A DNA stretch of 45,648 bases from Azovibrio restrictus (lineage in GTDB: Bacteria > Bacteroidota > Bacteroidia > Chitinophagales > Chitinophagaceae). Positions 32,066 to 41,716 of the stretch are shown here, in pieces. The position numbers and the translations under genes were made by a program. Position 1 is the stretch's first letter; the number at the start of each line of letters is the position of its first letter. Below the pieces are notes generated by a model that saw only the letters and a list, made by a program, of their open reading frames with translations, had not been told where the DNA came from and searched no databases. Where the stretch lies: the NCBI GenBank assembly GCA_029255605.1, contig JANLJF010000065.1:1-45648 (forward strand), in the 5' to 3' direction.

Positions 32066-34492
32066 ATGAAAACCACTTCTATCCAAAAGCAAACCTTATG
32101 GCTGGTGCTGTTATTAGCACTTTTCGGCACCACCGCTATTGCCCAAACCGTCAAAACAGGTGCCGTAAAAGGTTTCGTGTACGACAAAGCATCGGGCGAA
32201 CCTGTAATATATACCAATGTAATACTGCTGGGAACCAAAATAGGGGTGCAGACCGATGTGAATGGTTATTTCTCCATCACGCAGGTACCGGAGGGCGACT
32301 ATACACTCTTCACCAGCCTGATAGGATACGATAGTGTTAAAGTCGCCATCTCTGTTAAGGCAGGGCAGGTTATTACGAAAAAACTATTCCTGGGGCAGAA
32401 GAGCCAGGAACTGAAAGCCGTAGAAATATCGGCCCGTAAAACAGAAAAGCAAACGCAGATAAATGCCGGTAGCATAAACATAACCCCACGCGAAATGAAG
32501 CTGCTGCCCAGCACCGGTGGCGAGGCCGATATAGCCCAATACCTGCAGGTAGTGCCGGGTGTGGTATTTACCGGCGACCAGGGCGGACAATTATATATAC
32601 GTGGTGGCGCACCTTCGCAAACAGGTATATTGCTGGATGGTGTAACGATATACAACCCCTTCCATACGATAGGGCTGTTTTCTGTATTTGAAACAGACGC
32701 TATACGTAACGTAGAAGTACAAACTGCGGGTTTCAATGCGCAATACGGCAACCGTACATCGGCTATACTGGATGTGCGTACCAAAGACGGTAACAAAAAC
32801 CGCTTGTCGGGCAAGGTATCGGCATCGCCACTGATGGCGCGCGTAATGCTGGAAGGCCCGCTGGCAAAAGCAAAACGCGAGGGTGGTTCATCTACTACTT
32901 TCCTGCTGACAGCTAAACACAGCTACCTGGCATCTACTTCAAAATCTTTATATGGCGGTTTGGGCGAGCCTTTCAAAAGCGGTCTGCCTTATACCTTTAC
33001 CGACCTGTATGGTAAAATAACCTTCAATGGTGATAACGGTAGTAAGCTGAATGTATTTGGTTTCAGTTTTGACGATAAAGCCAAAATACTGAACCCTGTA
33101 ACTCATACCGAAGATGCCACCTTCAACTGGAAGGCATATGGTGGTGGTACCACCTTCGTAGTAACGCCTGCCGGTAGTTCATCGCTGATAAGCGGCCGCT
33201 TTGCTTACTCAAAATACCTGATAGACTATACCAACTTTAAGGATGCTAATTCGGCACCACGTACCAGCGGTATTGATGGGTTTGAAGGTGCTATCGACTT
33301 CACTTACTTCCTGCCGGGCTATAGCCAGCTGAAGTATGGTGTGGAAGTGAGCGGCTTCCATACATCGCTGGATTATAAAAATGAAATGTCGGGAACCTTT
33401 ACGACATTAGACCGCCGTCATACACTGGCTGCGCTTTATGCTATGTATCGTAAGAACTTCAGTGAGAAGCTGGTATTTGAGCCCGGTCTGAGGGTGCAGT
33501 ATTATGCAGCATTGAATAAGCTATCCCCTGAGCCACGCCTGGGCCTGAAATATAACATGACAAGTAACATCCGCCTGAAAGCTGCGGCCGGTATGTATTC
33601 CCAAAATATTATCAGTACCAAGAGCGACAAGGATATCGTAAACTTTTTTACAGGCTTCATACTGAGCCCGGACGAAACGGTTAAGAACACAGACAATGAG
33701 GAGGTGAACCATAACCTGCAAACAGCGTACCATGTATTAGGTGGAATAGAAGTAGATGTACAGAATGTAGAATTTAACCTGGAGCCATGGTATAAGAACT
33801 TTTCACAGAACATGGAGTTGAGCCGCGTGAAAGTATCTAACAGCGATGGCAACTTTACAGCCGGTAGCGGCCAGGCTTATGGCATAGACCTTTCCGCACG
33901 CTACAATAAAAAGCGCTGGTACCTGTGGGGCGTAGTGTCTTACCAGAAAGTAGAGTATGAAACAATGGTAATGAAAGATAATGTGCTTCATTCTACACCG
34001 GTTAAGCAACCGGACGGCACGATTACTTACGGATATACATACGAGCTGGAAAAACAAACCTATGCTCCGCCATTCGACCGCAGGGTGAACATGAACGCCC
34101 TGGCAGCCTATACAGCCGGTAAGAAAAGAGATTGGGAAATATCGGCAAGGTTCAACTATGGTTCGGCATTCCCCTTCACACAAACACAAGGTTTTTACGA
34201 GAAGCTTAGCCCTACAGCCGGTGGCGGTGGCACCAACATAAACCAGCAGAATGGTACTCCCGGCCTGATATATGCTACCTCTATAAACGGTGGCCGTCTT
34301 TCAGATTATCACCGTTTGGATGTATCTGTGAAGAAGATATTTAAACTGGCCAAATACTCTAACCTTGAAACAACATTGAGCGTGAGCAATGTGTATGACA
34401 GAAACAACATATTCTATATAGACAGGAACCAGAACGTTCGCGTTTATCAATTACCGGTATTCCCCAGCCTGAATGTGAACTGGACATTTTAA
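32066..34492 (+). CDS. TonB-dependent receptor with carboxypeptidase-regulatory-like domain
   Basis: 808 aa. Signal peptide ending ...TTAIAQ. Residues ~30-115 are the CarboxypepD_reg-like beta-sandwich (GAVKGFVYDKASGEPVIYTNVILLGT, VNGYFSITQVPEGDYTL). The plug follows (VEISARKTEKQTQ, QYLQVVPGVVFTGDQGGQLYIRGG, ILLDGVTIYNP) and then a ~570-aa barrel ending in ...VNWTF, a typical aromatic last strand. Outer-membrane transporter or protein-interaction receptor; ligand unknown. First gene of a three-gene operon, 14 bp before the TPR gene. No SusD partner is nearby, so it is not a classic polysaccharide locus. Confidence 0.9.
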   Translation: MKTTSIQKQTLWLVLLLALFGTTAIAQTVKTGAVKGFVYDKASGEPVIYTNVILLGTKIGVQTDVNGYFSITQVPEGDYTLFTSLIGYDSVKVAISVKAGQVITKKLFLGQKSQELKAVEISARKTEKQTQINAGSINITPREMKLLPSTGGEADIAQYLQVVPGVVFTGDQGGQLYIRGGAPSQTGILLDGVTIYNPFHTIGLFSVFETDAIRNVEVQTAGFNAQYGNRTSAILDVRTKDGNKNRLSGKVSASPLMARVMLEGPLAKAKREGGSSTTFLLTAKHSYLASTSKSLYGGLGEPFKSGLPYTFTDLYGKITFNGDNGSKLNVFGFSFDDKAKILNPVTHTEDATFNWKAYGGGTTFVVTPAGSSSLISGRFAYSKYLIDYTNFKDANSAPRTSGIDGFEGAIDFTYFLPGYSQLKYGVEVSGFHTSLDYKNEMSGTFTTLDRRHTLAALYAMYRKNFSEKLVFEPGLRVQYYAALNKLSPEPRLGLKYNMTSNIRLKAAAGMYSQNIISTKSDKDIVNFFTGFILSPDETVKNTDNEEVNHNLQTAYHVLGGIEVDVQNVEFNLEPWYKNFSQNMELSRVKVSNSDGNFTAGSGQAYGIDLSARYNKKRWYLWGVVSYQKVEYETMVMKDNVLHSTPVKQPDGTITYGYTYELEKQTYAPPFDRRVNMNALAAYTAGKKRDWEISARFNYGSAFPFTQTQGFYEKLSPTAGGGGTNINQQNGTPGLIYATSINGGRLSDYHRLDVSVKKIFKLAKYSNLETTLSVSNVYDRNNIFYIDRNQNVRVYQLPVFPSLNVNWTF

Positions 34493-34506
34493 TTTAAATT
34501 AACTGA

Positions 34507-37500
34507 ATGACGATACGAAAGGAAAAGTTATTCCCCCGGAGCCTGGTATGCTTAGCAGTAGCAACACTGATAAGTAGCCAGGCTTCGGCGCAATTGCACA
34601 CACCGTACCAGCCGGAACATAAATGGCTGAAACTGGCGGGCGAGCAGTTCCAGCAAGGGCAATACAGAAGTGCATGGCAATCGGCCAAAACATACCTGCA
34701 GGAGAATAAGAACGATATATATAACCGGCAGATAACCGGCCTGGATGAAGCAGCCTTTTACATGGCGGCGGCAGCACTGCGGCTGGATGACGCCGGCTGT
34801 GTAGATACGGCAGAAGCATTCATCAGGGCTACGGCCAACCCTGCTTACAAGCAGCGCATGGCTTTTAACGTAGCACAATATTATTTCCGTAATAACATGC
34901 CGGGAAAGGCGGTGCCATACTACGAAATGGCAGGCATTGATAACCTGAGCAACCGTGAGATAGCCAATGCTAAGTTTGAGCTTGCCTATTGCTACTTCAA
35001 CCTGCGCCAGTTTGATAAAGCCACGCCACTGCTGCAAGGCATCAAAGAGCTGGATGGCAAATATTATGTAGCGGGCAACTATTACTTTGGCTTGCTGGCC
35101 TATAACCAGGGCAACTATGCCGATGCCCTGCAAAGCTTTCAGCGTATAGAAAATGAGAAGGAGTATAAAGACATCGTGCCGTACTATATAGCCGAGATAT
35201 ACTACTTCATGGGTGAGAAGGGTAAGGCGCTGGAAGAAGCCAAACGCCTGCTGAAACGCAGCGACAAGCTTTTCTACGATAATGAGCTGCACCTGCTGGC
35301 CGCCCAGGTATTGTTTGAAAATAAGAACTACAGGGAAGCACTGCCATACTTTGAGTACTACTATACGCATACCGACAGGATACGTAAAGAGGAATTGTAT
35401 GAAATGGCCTATTGCTATTATGATGGTGCCGAATGGAGTAAGGCGATAGATAAATTCAAGCAACTGAGCAATGCGGAAGATTCGCTGGGGCAAACAGCCA
35501 TGTACCTGCTGGGCGATTGCTACCTGAAGACCAACGACCTGATGAGCGCACGCAATGCTTTCAGTATATGTGCCGATATGCAGTTCAACCAATCTCAACG
35601 TGAGGCGGCACTGCTGCTGGCTGCAAAGCTATCGTATGAATTGGGATATAACGATGAAGCGCTGACCAGGGTGAATGACCTGCTGAGCTCATTCCCGGAA
35701 TCGGCACATAAAGACGAAGCAAAAACACTGCTATCAGACCTGCTGATAAAAACCAACCGTTACCAGGAAGCCTATAACATTATGCAAGAGGTAACGAACC
35801 GGGATGAGGTGTTTCGCCGTGTGTACCAAAAAGTGACCTACGGCTATGCCATGCAGCAGTTGCAAAGCGGTAATATGCAAATGGCTGATGGCCTGCTCGA
35901 AGAATCGTTGCAAAACAATGTGGATGACAGCTATGCAGCAGTAGCCAACTTCTGGAAAGGGGAAATAGCCTACCGCATGCTGCGCTTTGCCGATGCCACC
36001 AGCTATACAGAACGATTTGTGGCAATGGCCGGAGGGAGCAATAAGGCGGAAGCACTAAGCACTACTGTTACTTTGCAGAATGCTTATGTGAACCTGGGCT
36101 ATGCCGCTATGGAGCAACGCAACTTTGCAGCTGCACAAACTTATTTCAGCAAAGCACAAGGGCAGGTAGCAGACCCGGCCATGGCGCTGAATGCCGTGAT
36201 ACGTGAAGCCGATGCGGTATTCATGCAAAAAAATTATAGCAAGGCCATAGCCCTATATGATAAAGTAATAAGCGCCAACAGTGCCGATGCAGATTATGCA
36301 CGTTATCAAAAGGCAATAGTGCTGGGTGTTACCGGCAGGCGGGCAGAGAAAATAACTTTGCTGCAAGGATTGATAAATAAAACACCGGCATCGGCCTATG
36401 CATATGATGCGCGTTATGAGCAGGCACTGGCTTATATAGAAGAAGATAAATACCAACAGGCAATAACGGTATTGCAGCCTTTGACAACCGCACAGGAAAA
36501 GCGCAACCTGGCACCTAAGGCATGGATGAAAACAGGCTTTGCATACCAGCAACTGCATATGAATGATAAGGCGATAGAAGCCTACAAACATATTGTAGCA
36601 GAATATCCTGCGGCTGAAGAGCGTGCTGCGGCGCTGGATGCATTGAAGAGCCTGTATATAGAAACCAATGCACCGGATGCATACGCACAACTGCTGAAGG
36701 AAAACAACATAGAAGGCGCCGATGATAACAGTCTGGATTCAGCCTACTACAGCGCTGCCGAAAACCAGTTTGCTGCACAGCAATGGGATAAGGCGCGCAC
36801 AGCTTTAGGGGCTTACCTCAGCAAATACCCGAATGGTGTGTTTGCCAATAAGGCACATTACTACAAGGCAGAATCGCACTATCAACTGAATGAAACGAAA
36901 GAGGCACTGGCAGAATATGATGCGGTGCTGAACAACAACTGGAGCGAGTTTTCGGAGCGTAGTGCTGTGAAGGCCGCGAGCATTGCCTTCCTGAGCGATG
37001 ACCATGCAAAGGCAATAACCTACTACGGTATGCTGCGCAACAGCGCCATGAATAAGAACACACTGCAGGATGCCTATAAAGGACTGATGAATAGCAGCTA
37101 TATACTGAAGCGCTATGCAGAAGCAGCAGCCTATGCCGATACGGTCTTATCGCTGCCAGAACTGCCGGAGCAAGCCAACCTGGAAGCTACCTATATAAAA
37201 GCAATGGCACTGCAGCAGGATAACAAAGCAGAGCAGGCGCTGCCTATATTCCAGAAGCTGGCAGCCAGCAAAAAGCAATCGGTAGCAGCGCAGGCCAACT
37301 ACTATGTGGCTGAAATGCACTTTAAGAATGGTAAGCTGAAGGAAGCAGAAGAAACCGCGAATGCTACCATAAAACTGGCAAGCGGCAACGATAACCTGAC
37401 GGTAAAAACATACATACTGCTGGCCGATATCCTTACGAAGCAAAACGATTTTTTCAATGCCAAAGCATTGCTGCAAAGCATTGTAAAGAATACGAAGAAT

Positions 37501-37584
37501 GACGACCTGAAAGCAGAGGCAAGCCGCAAGCTGGAAGAAGTAAAAGCTTTGGAGAAAAAGCAAAGCAAATTGTCGGAAGAATAA
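34507..37584 (+). CDS. Large secreted TPR protein
   Basis: 1025 aa. Signal peptide ending in ...SSQASAQ (residues ~1-29). Almost the whole chain is tetratricopeptide repeats, visible as A-x-x-x-Y/F units (KAVPYYEMAG, YADALQSFQRIEN, YREALPYFEYYY, WSKAIDKFKQL, YSKAIALYDKVI, MNDKAIEAYKHIVAEYPA). A Lys-rich C-terminus ends in ...KKQSKLSEE. TPR solenoids bind proteins; location between two outer-membrane proteins suggests a periplasmic scaffold for them. Function is otherwise unknown. Confidence 0.88.
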   Translation: MTIRKEKLFPRSLVCLAVATLISSQASAQLHTPYQPEHKWLKLAGEQFQQGQYRSAWQSAKTYLQENKNDIYNRQITGLDEAAFYMAAAALRLDDAGCVDTAEAFIRATANPAYKQRMAFNVAQYYFRNNMPGKAVPYYEMAGIDNLSNREIANAKFELAYCYFNLRQFDKATPLLQGIKELDGKYYVAGNYYFGLLAYNQGNYADALQSFQRIENEKEYKDIVPYYIAEIYYFMGEKGKALEEAKRLLKRSDKLFYDNELHLLAAQVLFENKNYREALPYFEYYYTHTDRIRKEELYEMAYCYYDGAEWSKAIDKFKQLSNAEDSLGQTAMYLLGDCYLKTNDLMSARNAFSICADMQFNQSQREAALLLAAKLSYELGYNDEALTRVNDLLSSFPESAHKDEAKTLLSDLLIKTNRYQEAYNIMQEVTNRDEVFRRVYQKVTYGYAMQQLQSGNMQMADGLLEESLQNNVDDSYAAVANFWKGEIAYRMLRFADATSYTERFVAMAGGSNKAEALSTTVTLQNAYVNLGYAAMEQRNFAAAQTYFSKAQGQVADPAMALNAVIREADAVFMQKNYSKAIALYDKVISANSADADYARYQKAIVLGVTGRRAEKITLLQGLINKTPASAYAYDARYEQALAYIEEDKYQQAITVLQPLTTAQEKRNLAPKAWMKTGFAYQQLHMNDKAIEAYKHIVAEYPAAEERAAALDALKSLYIETNAPDAYAQLLKENNIEGADDNSLDSAYYSAAENQFAAQQWDKARTALGAYLSKYPNGVFANKAHYYKAESHYQLNETKEALAEYDAVLNNNWSEFSERSAVKAASIAFLSDDHAKAITYYGMLRNSAMNKNTLQDAYKGLMNSSYILKRYAEAAAYADTVLSLPELPEQANLEATYIKAMALQQDNKAEQALPIFQKLAASKKQSVAAQANYYVAEMHFKNGKLKEAEETANATIKLASGNDNLTVKTYILLADILTKQNDFFNAKALLQSIVKNTKNDDLKAEASRKLEEVKALEKKQSKLSEE

Positions 37585-37593
37585 AACGAAAGC

Positions 37594-39339
37594 ATGAAGT
37601 TGAGAATAGTCTGCATACTGATATTGATGCTGGGGATGGCCTACCAGGCCGATGCCCAGCGTGCGAAGCGTAAGAAGCCTGTTAAAAAAGAAACAAGGGC
37701 CAAAGCTAAAACCAAAGCTGCAGCTAAGAAACCTGCAAAGAAAACAGCAGCCAAACAAAAGGCTAAGGCGCGCACTGCAGCAAATGGAGATACCACTACA
37801 CTGAAGAGTACTACGATAGAGATCATTCAATCGTACAAGCCGGACGTGAAGATGGCACCCAAACCGGAAATGCAGCCATCGCTGCCGCCGGCTGACAAGC
37901 GCGTGCCGCAGATGCACTATACCGTGCCACCGCAGAGCCTGTATTACACCTACAGCTCTACACCGCTACGCCCGCTGGCATTAGGCAGGGATACGGTAGG
38001 GCTGGGCTTCCAGAACTATGTGAAAGTAGGAGGGGGCAACCTTTCTACCCTGATGCTGGATGCCGGTATCGGGTCGCTGCATGGTAGCAACTATGAGTCG
38101 GCCATACATGTGCACCACCTGTCGCAATCGGGTAAGATAGAGAACCAGAAGAGCTCACTGACAGGGCTGGAAGCAGAAGGGACGCTGCATACATCGAGCC
38201 ATGCATGGCATGGCGCGCTGCATGTGTTGCGCAACCAATATCACAATTATGGTTATGACCATAACCTGTATGACTATACGGCATCGCAGGTAAGACGTTC
38301 TTACACGGGCATGGGCCTGACTGTGGATATGCACAATGAAGATGATGAAAAGCCACTGAGCTACCATCCATCGTTGGGTGTGCTGCTGTATGGCGATAAC
38401 TACCAGGCATCTCAGCGCAAGGTGGATATGAACATACCGGTAACGTATAAAGTAGATACCGGACTGAAACTGGGGCTTGGTATACTGGGCAGCTATGCTA
38501 CGCTGAACGACTCCACTACCACATCGCGCGGTAGCCATATGTTCAAAATAATGCCCTCAGTCAGCTTTCATAAAAATGGTCTGACGCTGGATGCGGGTTT
38601 ATACCCTACGCAAGGGCAAAGCAATTTTTACCTGTTGCCCGATGTGAAAGTGGGCTATACCATACCAAAAACACAGATAGGTGTATACGCGGGTTGGCAG
38701 GGGCAACTGCGCCAGAATACTTATGATGAGGTAAGCGGGCGTAACCCCTTTGTGGCCAACAGCTACAACCTGAAACAAACACATACGGATGAAATATTTG
38801 CAGGGCTGCAAACCAACATCGGCAGCCATATAACGCTGAGCGGAAGAGTAAGCTACTGGATGTTTGAAAACATGCCGCTATTTATAAACGATACGGGCAG
38901 CGACTACAAACAATTCTTTATAGCCTATGATAAAGTGAATGCCCTGTCGCTACAGGCTGCTTTGAGGTACCATGTGGCCAATACGTTTGCTGTGGGTGTG
39001 AGTGCTACCTATTATGGTTATAATGCCGATGCCTTTCGCCATGCATGGCACGAGCCCGGTGTGCGCATCAATGCCGACCTGCTGGTGCGCCCGATGCCGG
39101 AACTGGTGATAACGGGTTATGCCAGCATCATGAACGGCATCTATGCGCTGGAAAGAGGTGGTATCAGCCGCAAGCTGAGTGCGATAGCAGATATAGGCGG
39201 TAGCGCAGAGTATAGTTTTATACCCCGGTTGTCGGCCTTTATACAGGTGAATAATATATTAAATAACCGTTACGAGCGCTGGTATGGCTACCAGGCATAC
39301 GGTATCAATATACTGGGCGGTATCAGGTTTAAATTTTAA
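37594..39339 (+). CDS. Outer-membrane barrel protein with lysine/alanine-rich N-terminal segment
   Basis: 581 aa. Signal peptide ending ...YQADAQ, then ~40 residues extremely rich in Lys and Ala (RAKRKKPVKKETRAKAK...), then a TonB-receptor-like linker (TTIEIIQSYKPDVKMAPKPE) and a barrel whose end (FIQVNNILNNRYERWYGY... to IRFKF) resembles TonB-dependent receptors. It is too short for plug plus full 22-strand barrel, and I see no plug motif. The basic stretch could interact with acidic polymer or the TPR partner. Starts 9 bp after the TPR stop, third gene of the operon. Confidence 0.82.
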   Translation: MKLRIVCILILMLGMAYQADAQRAKRKKPVKKETRAKAKTKAAAKKPAKKTAAKQKAKARTAANGDTTTLKSTTIEIIQSYKPDVKMAPKPEMQPSLPPADKRVPQMHYTVPPQSLYYTYSSTPLRPLALGRDTVGLGFQNYVKVGGGNLSTLMLDAGIGSLHGSNYESAIHVHHLSQSGKIENQKSSLTGLEAEGTLHTSSHAWHGALHVLRNQYHNYGYDHNLYDYTASQVRRSYTGMGLTVDMHNEDDEKPLSYHPSLGVLLYGDNYQASQRKVDMNIPVTYKVDTGLKLGLGILGSYATLNDSTTTSRGSHMFKIMPSVSFHKNGLTLDAGLYPTQGQSNFYLLPDVKVGYTIPKTQIGVYAGWQGQLRQNTYDEVSGRNPFVANSYNLKQTHTDEIFAGLQTNIGSHITLSGRVSYWMFENMPLFINDTGSDYKQFFIAYDKVNALSLQAALRYHVANTFAVGVSATYYGYNADAFRHAWHEPGVRINADLLVRPMPELVITGYASIMNGIYALERGGISRKLSAIADIGGSAEYSFIPRLSAFIQVNNILNNRYERWYGYQAYGINILGGIRFKF

Positions 39340-39406
39340 AAATTGCAGCCTGTTAGGCTAATGTTAGGGGTATTGTTTATTTTACACCCGATTTTAGAGG
39401 TTCATC

Positions 39407-40372
39407 ATGGATGTTGCAAAATATATAGGGCTTTTTTTACTAAAGAATAATACATGCCATATACATGGGCTGGGCAATATAGAATGGAGGGTAAAACCTG
39501 CATCCTATAACGGGCATAGCCTTGTGCCGGGTGTGCGTGAAGTAGTCATCGCACCCACCGGTTTGGCAGATGATTCCCTGTCTAATTTCATAGCAACCAA
39601 TGAACAGATAAGTATATCGAAGGCTACCAATGCGGTACGCGATTTCAGCATAGCTGCAAAAAACGACCTGCAAGCGGGTAAGGAAGTAGCCATACCATCG
39701 CTGGGCAGCTTTGTAGAAGTAAACGGTAAGCTGCAATTCAACACAGCACACTACCTGCTGGAAACCCCCGGCCCTATACCTGCAGAAAAGGGGAAACCTA
39801 AACGTGCAGAAGAAAGGCAAGCCGCACCGGCATATACTAATGAACCTGCCGCTGCATATGCCAACCCGATATCGGAGCCAACAGCGAATTATGAACTGCC
39901 TGATGCGCCTAAGCAAGGACTTAACTGGGGCCGCATCATACTACTGGTAGTATTGCTGGCAGCCATAATAGGCGGTATAGGCTACGTGGTGAAGAATATG
40001 ATGAGCACAGGTGGTGGCTATAACAATGGCAGCGATACCGCAACCAAACAAGTGATACCCGCCCCCGCACAGGACATGGCACCTGTAACGCCGGTAGTGG
40101 ACAGCGCTGCGGTTGATACGGTAGCAACAGAGGTAGTAGCACCCAATGGCACCATCAGCTTTAAGGTGATACTGAACACTTACGAAACAAAAGCCAAGGC
40201 TGAAAAGCGTATGAAGCAACTGCGCAACTACGGTAATAATGTAGAACTGGTGGTAGAAGATACCAACCAGTTTCACGTAGTGATGCCTGTAACGACACCT
40301 GCAGGCAATAAGCAGAAAATGCTGGATTCCCTGCGCAACAATTTCAATCCCGACGGTGTGTTTGAACTGTAA
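39407..40372 (+). CDS. HU-CCDC81 / SPOR domain protein
   Basis: 321 aa. Residues 1-~115 match the two bacterial HU-CCDC81 domains (YIGLFLLKNNTCHIHGLGNIEW; ISISKATNAVRDFSIAAKNDLQAGKEVAIPSLGSF). A Pro/Ala/Glu-rich linker leads to one transmembrane helix (~176-195, IILLVVLLAAIIGGIGYVV), then a periplasmic linker and a C-terminal SPOR domain (~245-321, ISFKVILNTYETKAKAEKRMKQLRN). SPOR domains bind denuded glycan strands at the division septum, so a cell-division role is likely. Its stop is 9 bp from the convergent purD stop. Confidence 0.88.
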   Translation: MDVAKYIGLFLLKNNTCHIHGLGNIEWRVKPASYNGHSLVPGVREVVIAPTGLADDSLSNFIATNEQISISKATNAVRDFSIAAKNDLQAGKEVAIPSLGSFVEVNGKLQFNTAHYLLETPGPIPAEKGKPKRAEERQAAPAYTNEPAAAYANPISEPTANYELPDAPKQGLNWGRIILLVVLLAAIIGGIGYVVKNMMSTGGGYNNGSDTATKQVIPAPAQDMAPVTPVVDSAAVDTVATEVVAPNGTISFKVILNTYETKAKAEKRMKQLRNYGNNVELVVEDTNQFHVVMPVTTPAGNKQKMLDSLRNNFNPDGVFEL

Positions 40373-40381
40373 TCGTTCAAA

Positions 40382-41665
40382 CTACATAAACTCATAACCA
40401 ATATCGCGGCGGTAATATTTGCCCTCGTACTGGATGTGTGCTGCATTCTCAAAAGAGGTAGCCAATGCGTTTTGCAGGTTTTTGCCGTATGATGTAATAG
40501 CTATTACGCGGCCACCATTGGTAACGGTATGGCCATCTTTTATAGCTGTACCGGCGTGGAATAATATACTATCGCGCACGCCTTCAAAACCACTCATGGT
40601 TTTGCCCTTGGGATAAGAACCGGGATAACCTTCGGATACCAGCATTACCGTGCAGGCAGCGTGCTCATCATGCTTTACTTCCACTTCGTTCAGCCTGTTT
40701 TCGTGCATGGCTATGATGAGTTCTACCAAATCATTTTCAAGACGTGGCATCACAACTTCGGTTTCCGGGTCGCCCATGCGGCAGTTATATTCTATTACAT
40801 AAGGCTCACCTTTCACCTCTATCAGGCCAAAGAAGATAAAACCCTGGTACGTGATGTTTTCAGCAGCCAGCCCTTTTACGGTAGGCTCTATAATGCGGTC
40901 GGTAACTTTTTGCATAAAGTCGCCGGTAGCAAAAGGAACGGGAGAGATAGCCCCCATGCCACCTGTGTTAGGGCCGGTATCGCCTTCGCCTATGCGCTTG
41001 TAATCTTTAGCTTCCGGCAGGCGCACATAGTGGGTACCATCGCTCAGTACGAATACCGATAATTCGATACCCGACAAGAATGCCTCTACCACTACCTTTT
41101 TACTGGCATCGCCAAACTGCGCTTCCTTTATCATGGTAGTAAAGGTTTCAATGGCTTCGGTATGGTCTTGTGCTATTACCACACCCTTGCCTGCAGCCAG
41201 TCCGTCGGCTTTCAATACTATGGGTAGTTCGTGCTGCTTCAGGTACTCAACACCTTCGTCAAAATTCTCTTCGGTAAACTCGCGGTAAGCAGCCGTAGGG
41301 ATATTGTGGCGCTCCATGAATTTTTTAGAGAAAGCCTTGCTGCCTTCCAGTTGCGCACCTTCTTTTGAAGGGCCGGCTACTACTATATGTTTCAGGTCGG
41401 CATCGTTCTTAAAGAAATCCCAGATACCTGCTACCAAAGAGTCTTCGCCACCGGGAAATAAGATATCTATTTTATTTTCAAGGCATATACGCTTTACTTC
41501 TTCAAAGTCGGTAACAGACAGGTTGATATTGCTGCCATATTGCGCCGTACCGGCATTGCCCGGGGCAATGAACAGTTCCTTGCAATATTTGCTTTGGCGC
41601 AATTTCCACGCTATAGCCGATTCGCGGCCACCTGAACCCAGAAGAAGTATATTGTATGCAGACAT
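40382..41665 (-). CDS. purD: Phosphoribosylamine-glycine ligase (GAR synthetase)
   Basis: 427 aa from the ATG at 41665, where the family start MSAYNILLLGSGGRESAIAWKL begins; an open extension upstream to 41743 is non-conserved and overlaps the next gene. N domain LFIAPGNAGTAQYG, ATP-grasp core (LPIVLKADGLAAGKGVVIA, EAFLSGIELSVFVLSDG, GDTGPNTGGMGAISP) and ending FIEYNCRMGDPETEVVMPRL. Catalyses ATP-dependent joining of phosphoribosylamine and glycine in purine synthesis. Divergent from the POT gene, 51 bp apart. Confidence 0.96.
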   Translation of the reverse strand: MSAYNILLLGSGGRESAIAWKLRQSKYCKELFIAPGNAGTAQYGSNINLSVTDFEEVKRICLENKIDILFPGGEDSLVAGIWDFFKNDADLKHIVVAGPSKEGAQLEGSKAFSKKFMERHNIPTAAYREFTEENFDEGVEYLKQHELPIVLKADGLAAGKGVVIAQDHTEAIETFTTMIKEAQFGDASKKVVVEAFLSGIELSVFVLSDGTHYVRLPEAKDYKRIGEGDTGPNTGGMGAISPVPFATGDFMQKVTDRIIEPTVKGLAAENITYQGFIFFGLIEVKGEPYVIEYNCRMGDPETEVVMPRLENDLVELIIAMHENRLNEVEVKHDEHAACTVMLVSEGYPGSYPKGKTMSGFEGVRDSILFHAGTAIKDGHTVTNGGRVIAITSYGKNLQNALATSFENAAHIQYEGKYYRRDIGYEFM

Positions 41666-41716
41666 AGTAGTGTACAGTAATTGATTATCTTGAGCCAGCA
41701 AAAGTATTGAAAGTAT

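Noticed and set aside
34552-37917. Long open frames antisense to the TPR and barrel genes
   Set aside because: They follow from codon bias of the real genes, have odd composition rich in Cys/His/Arg, and lack start signals or family resemblance.
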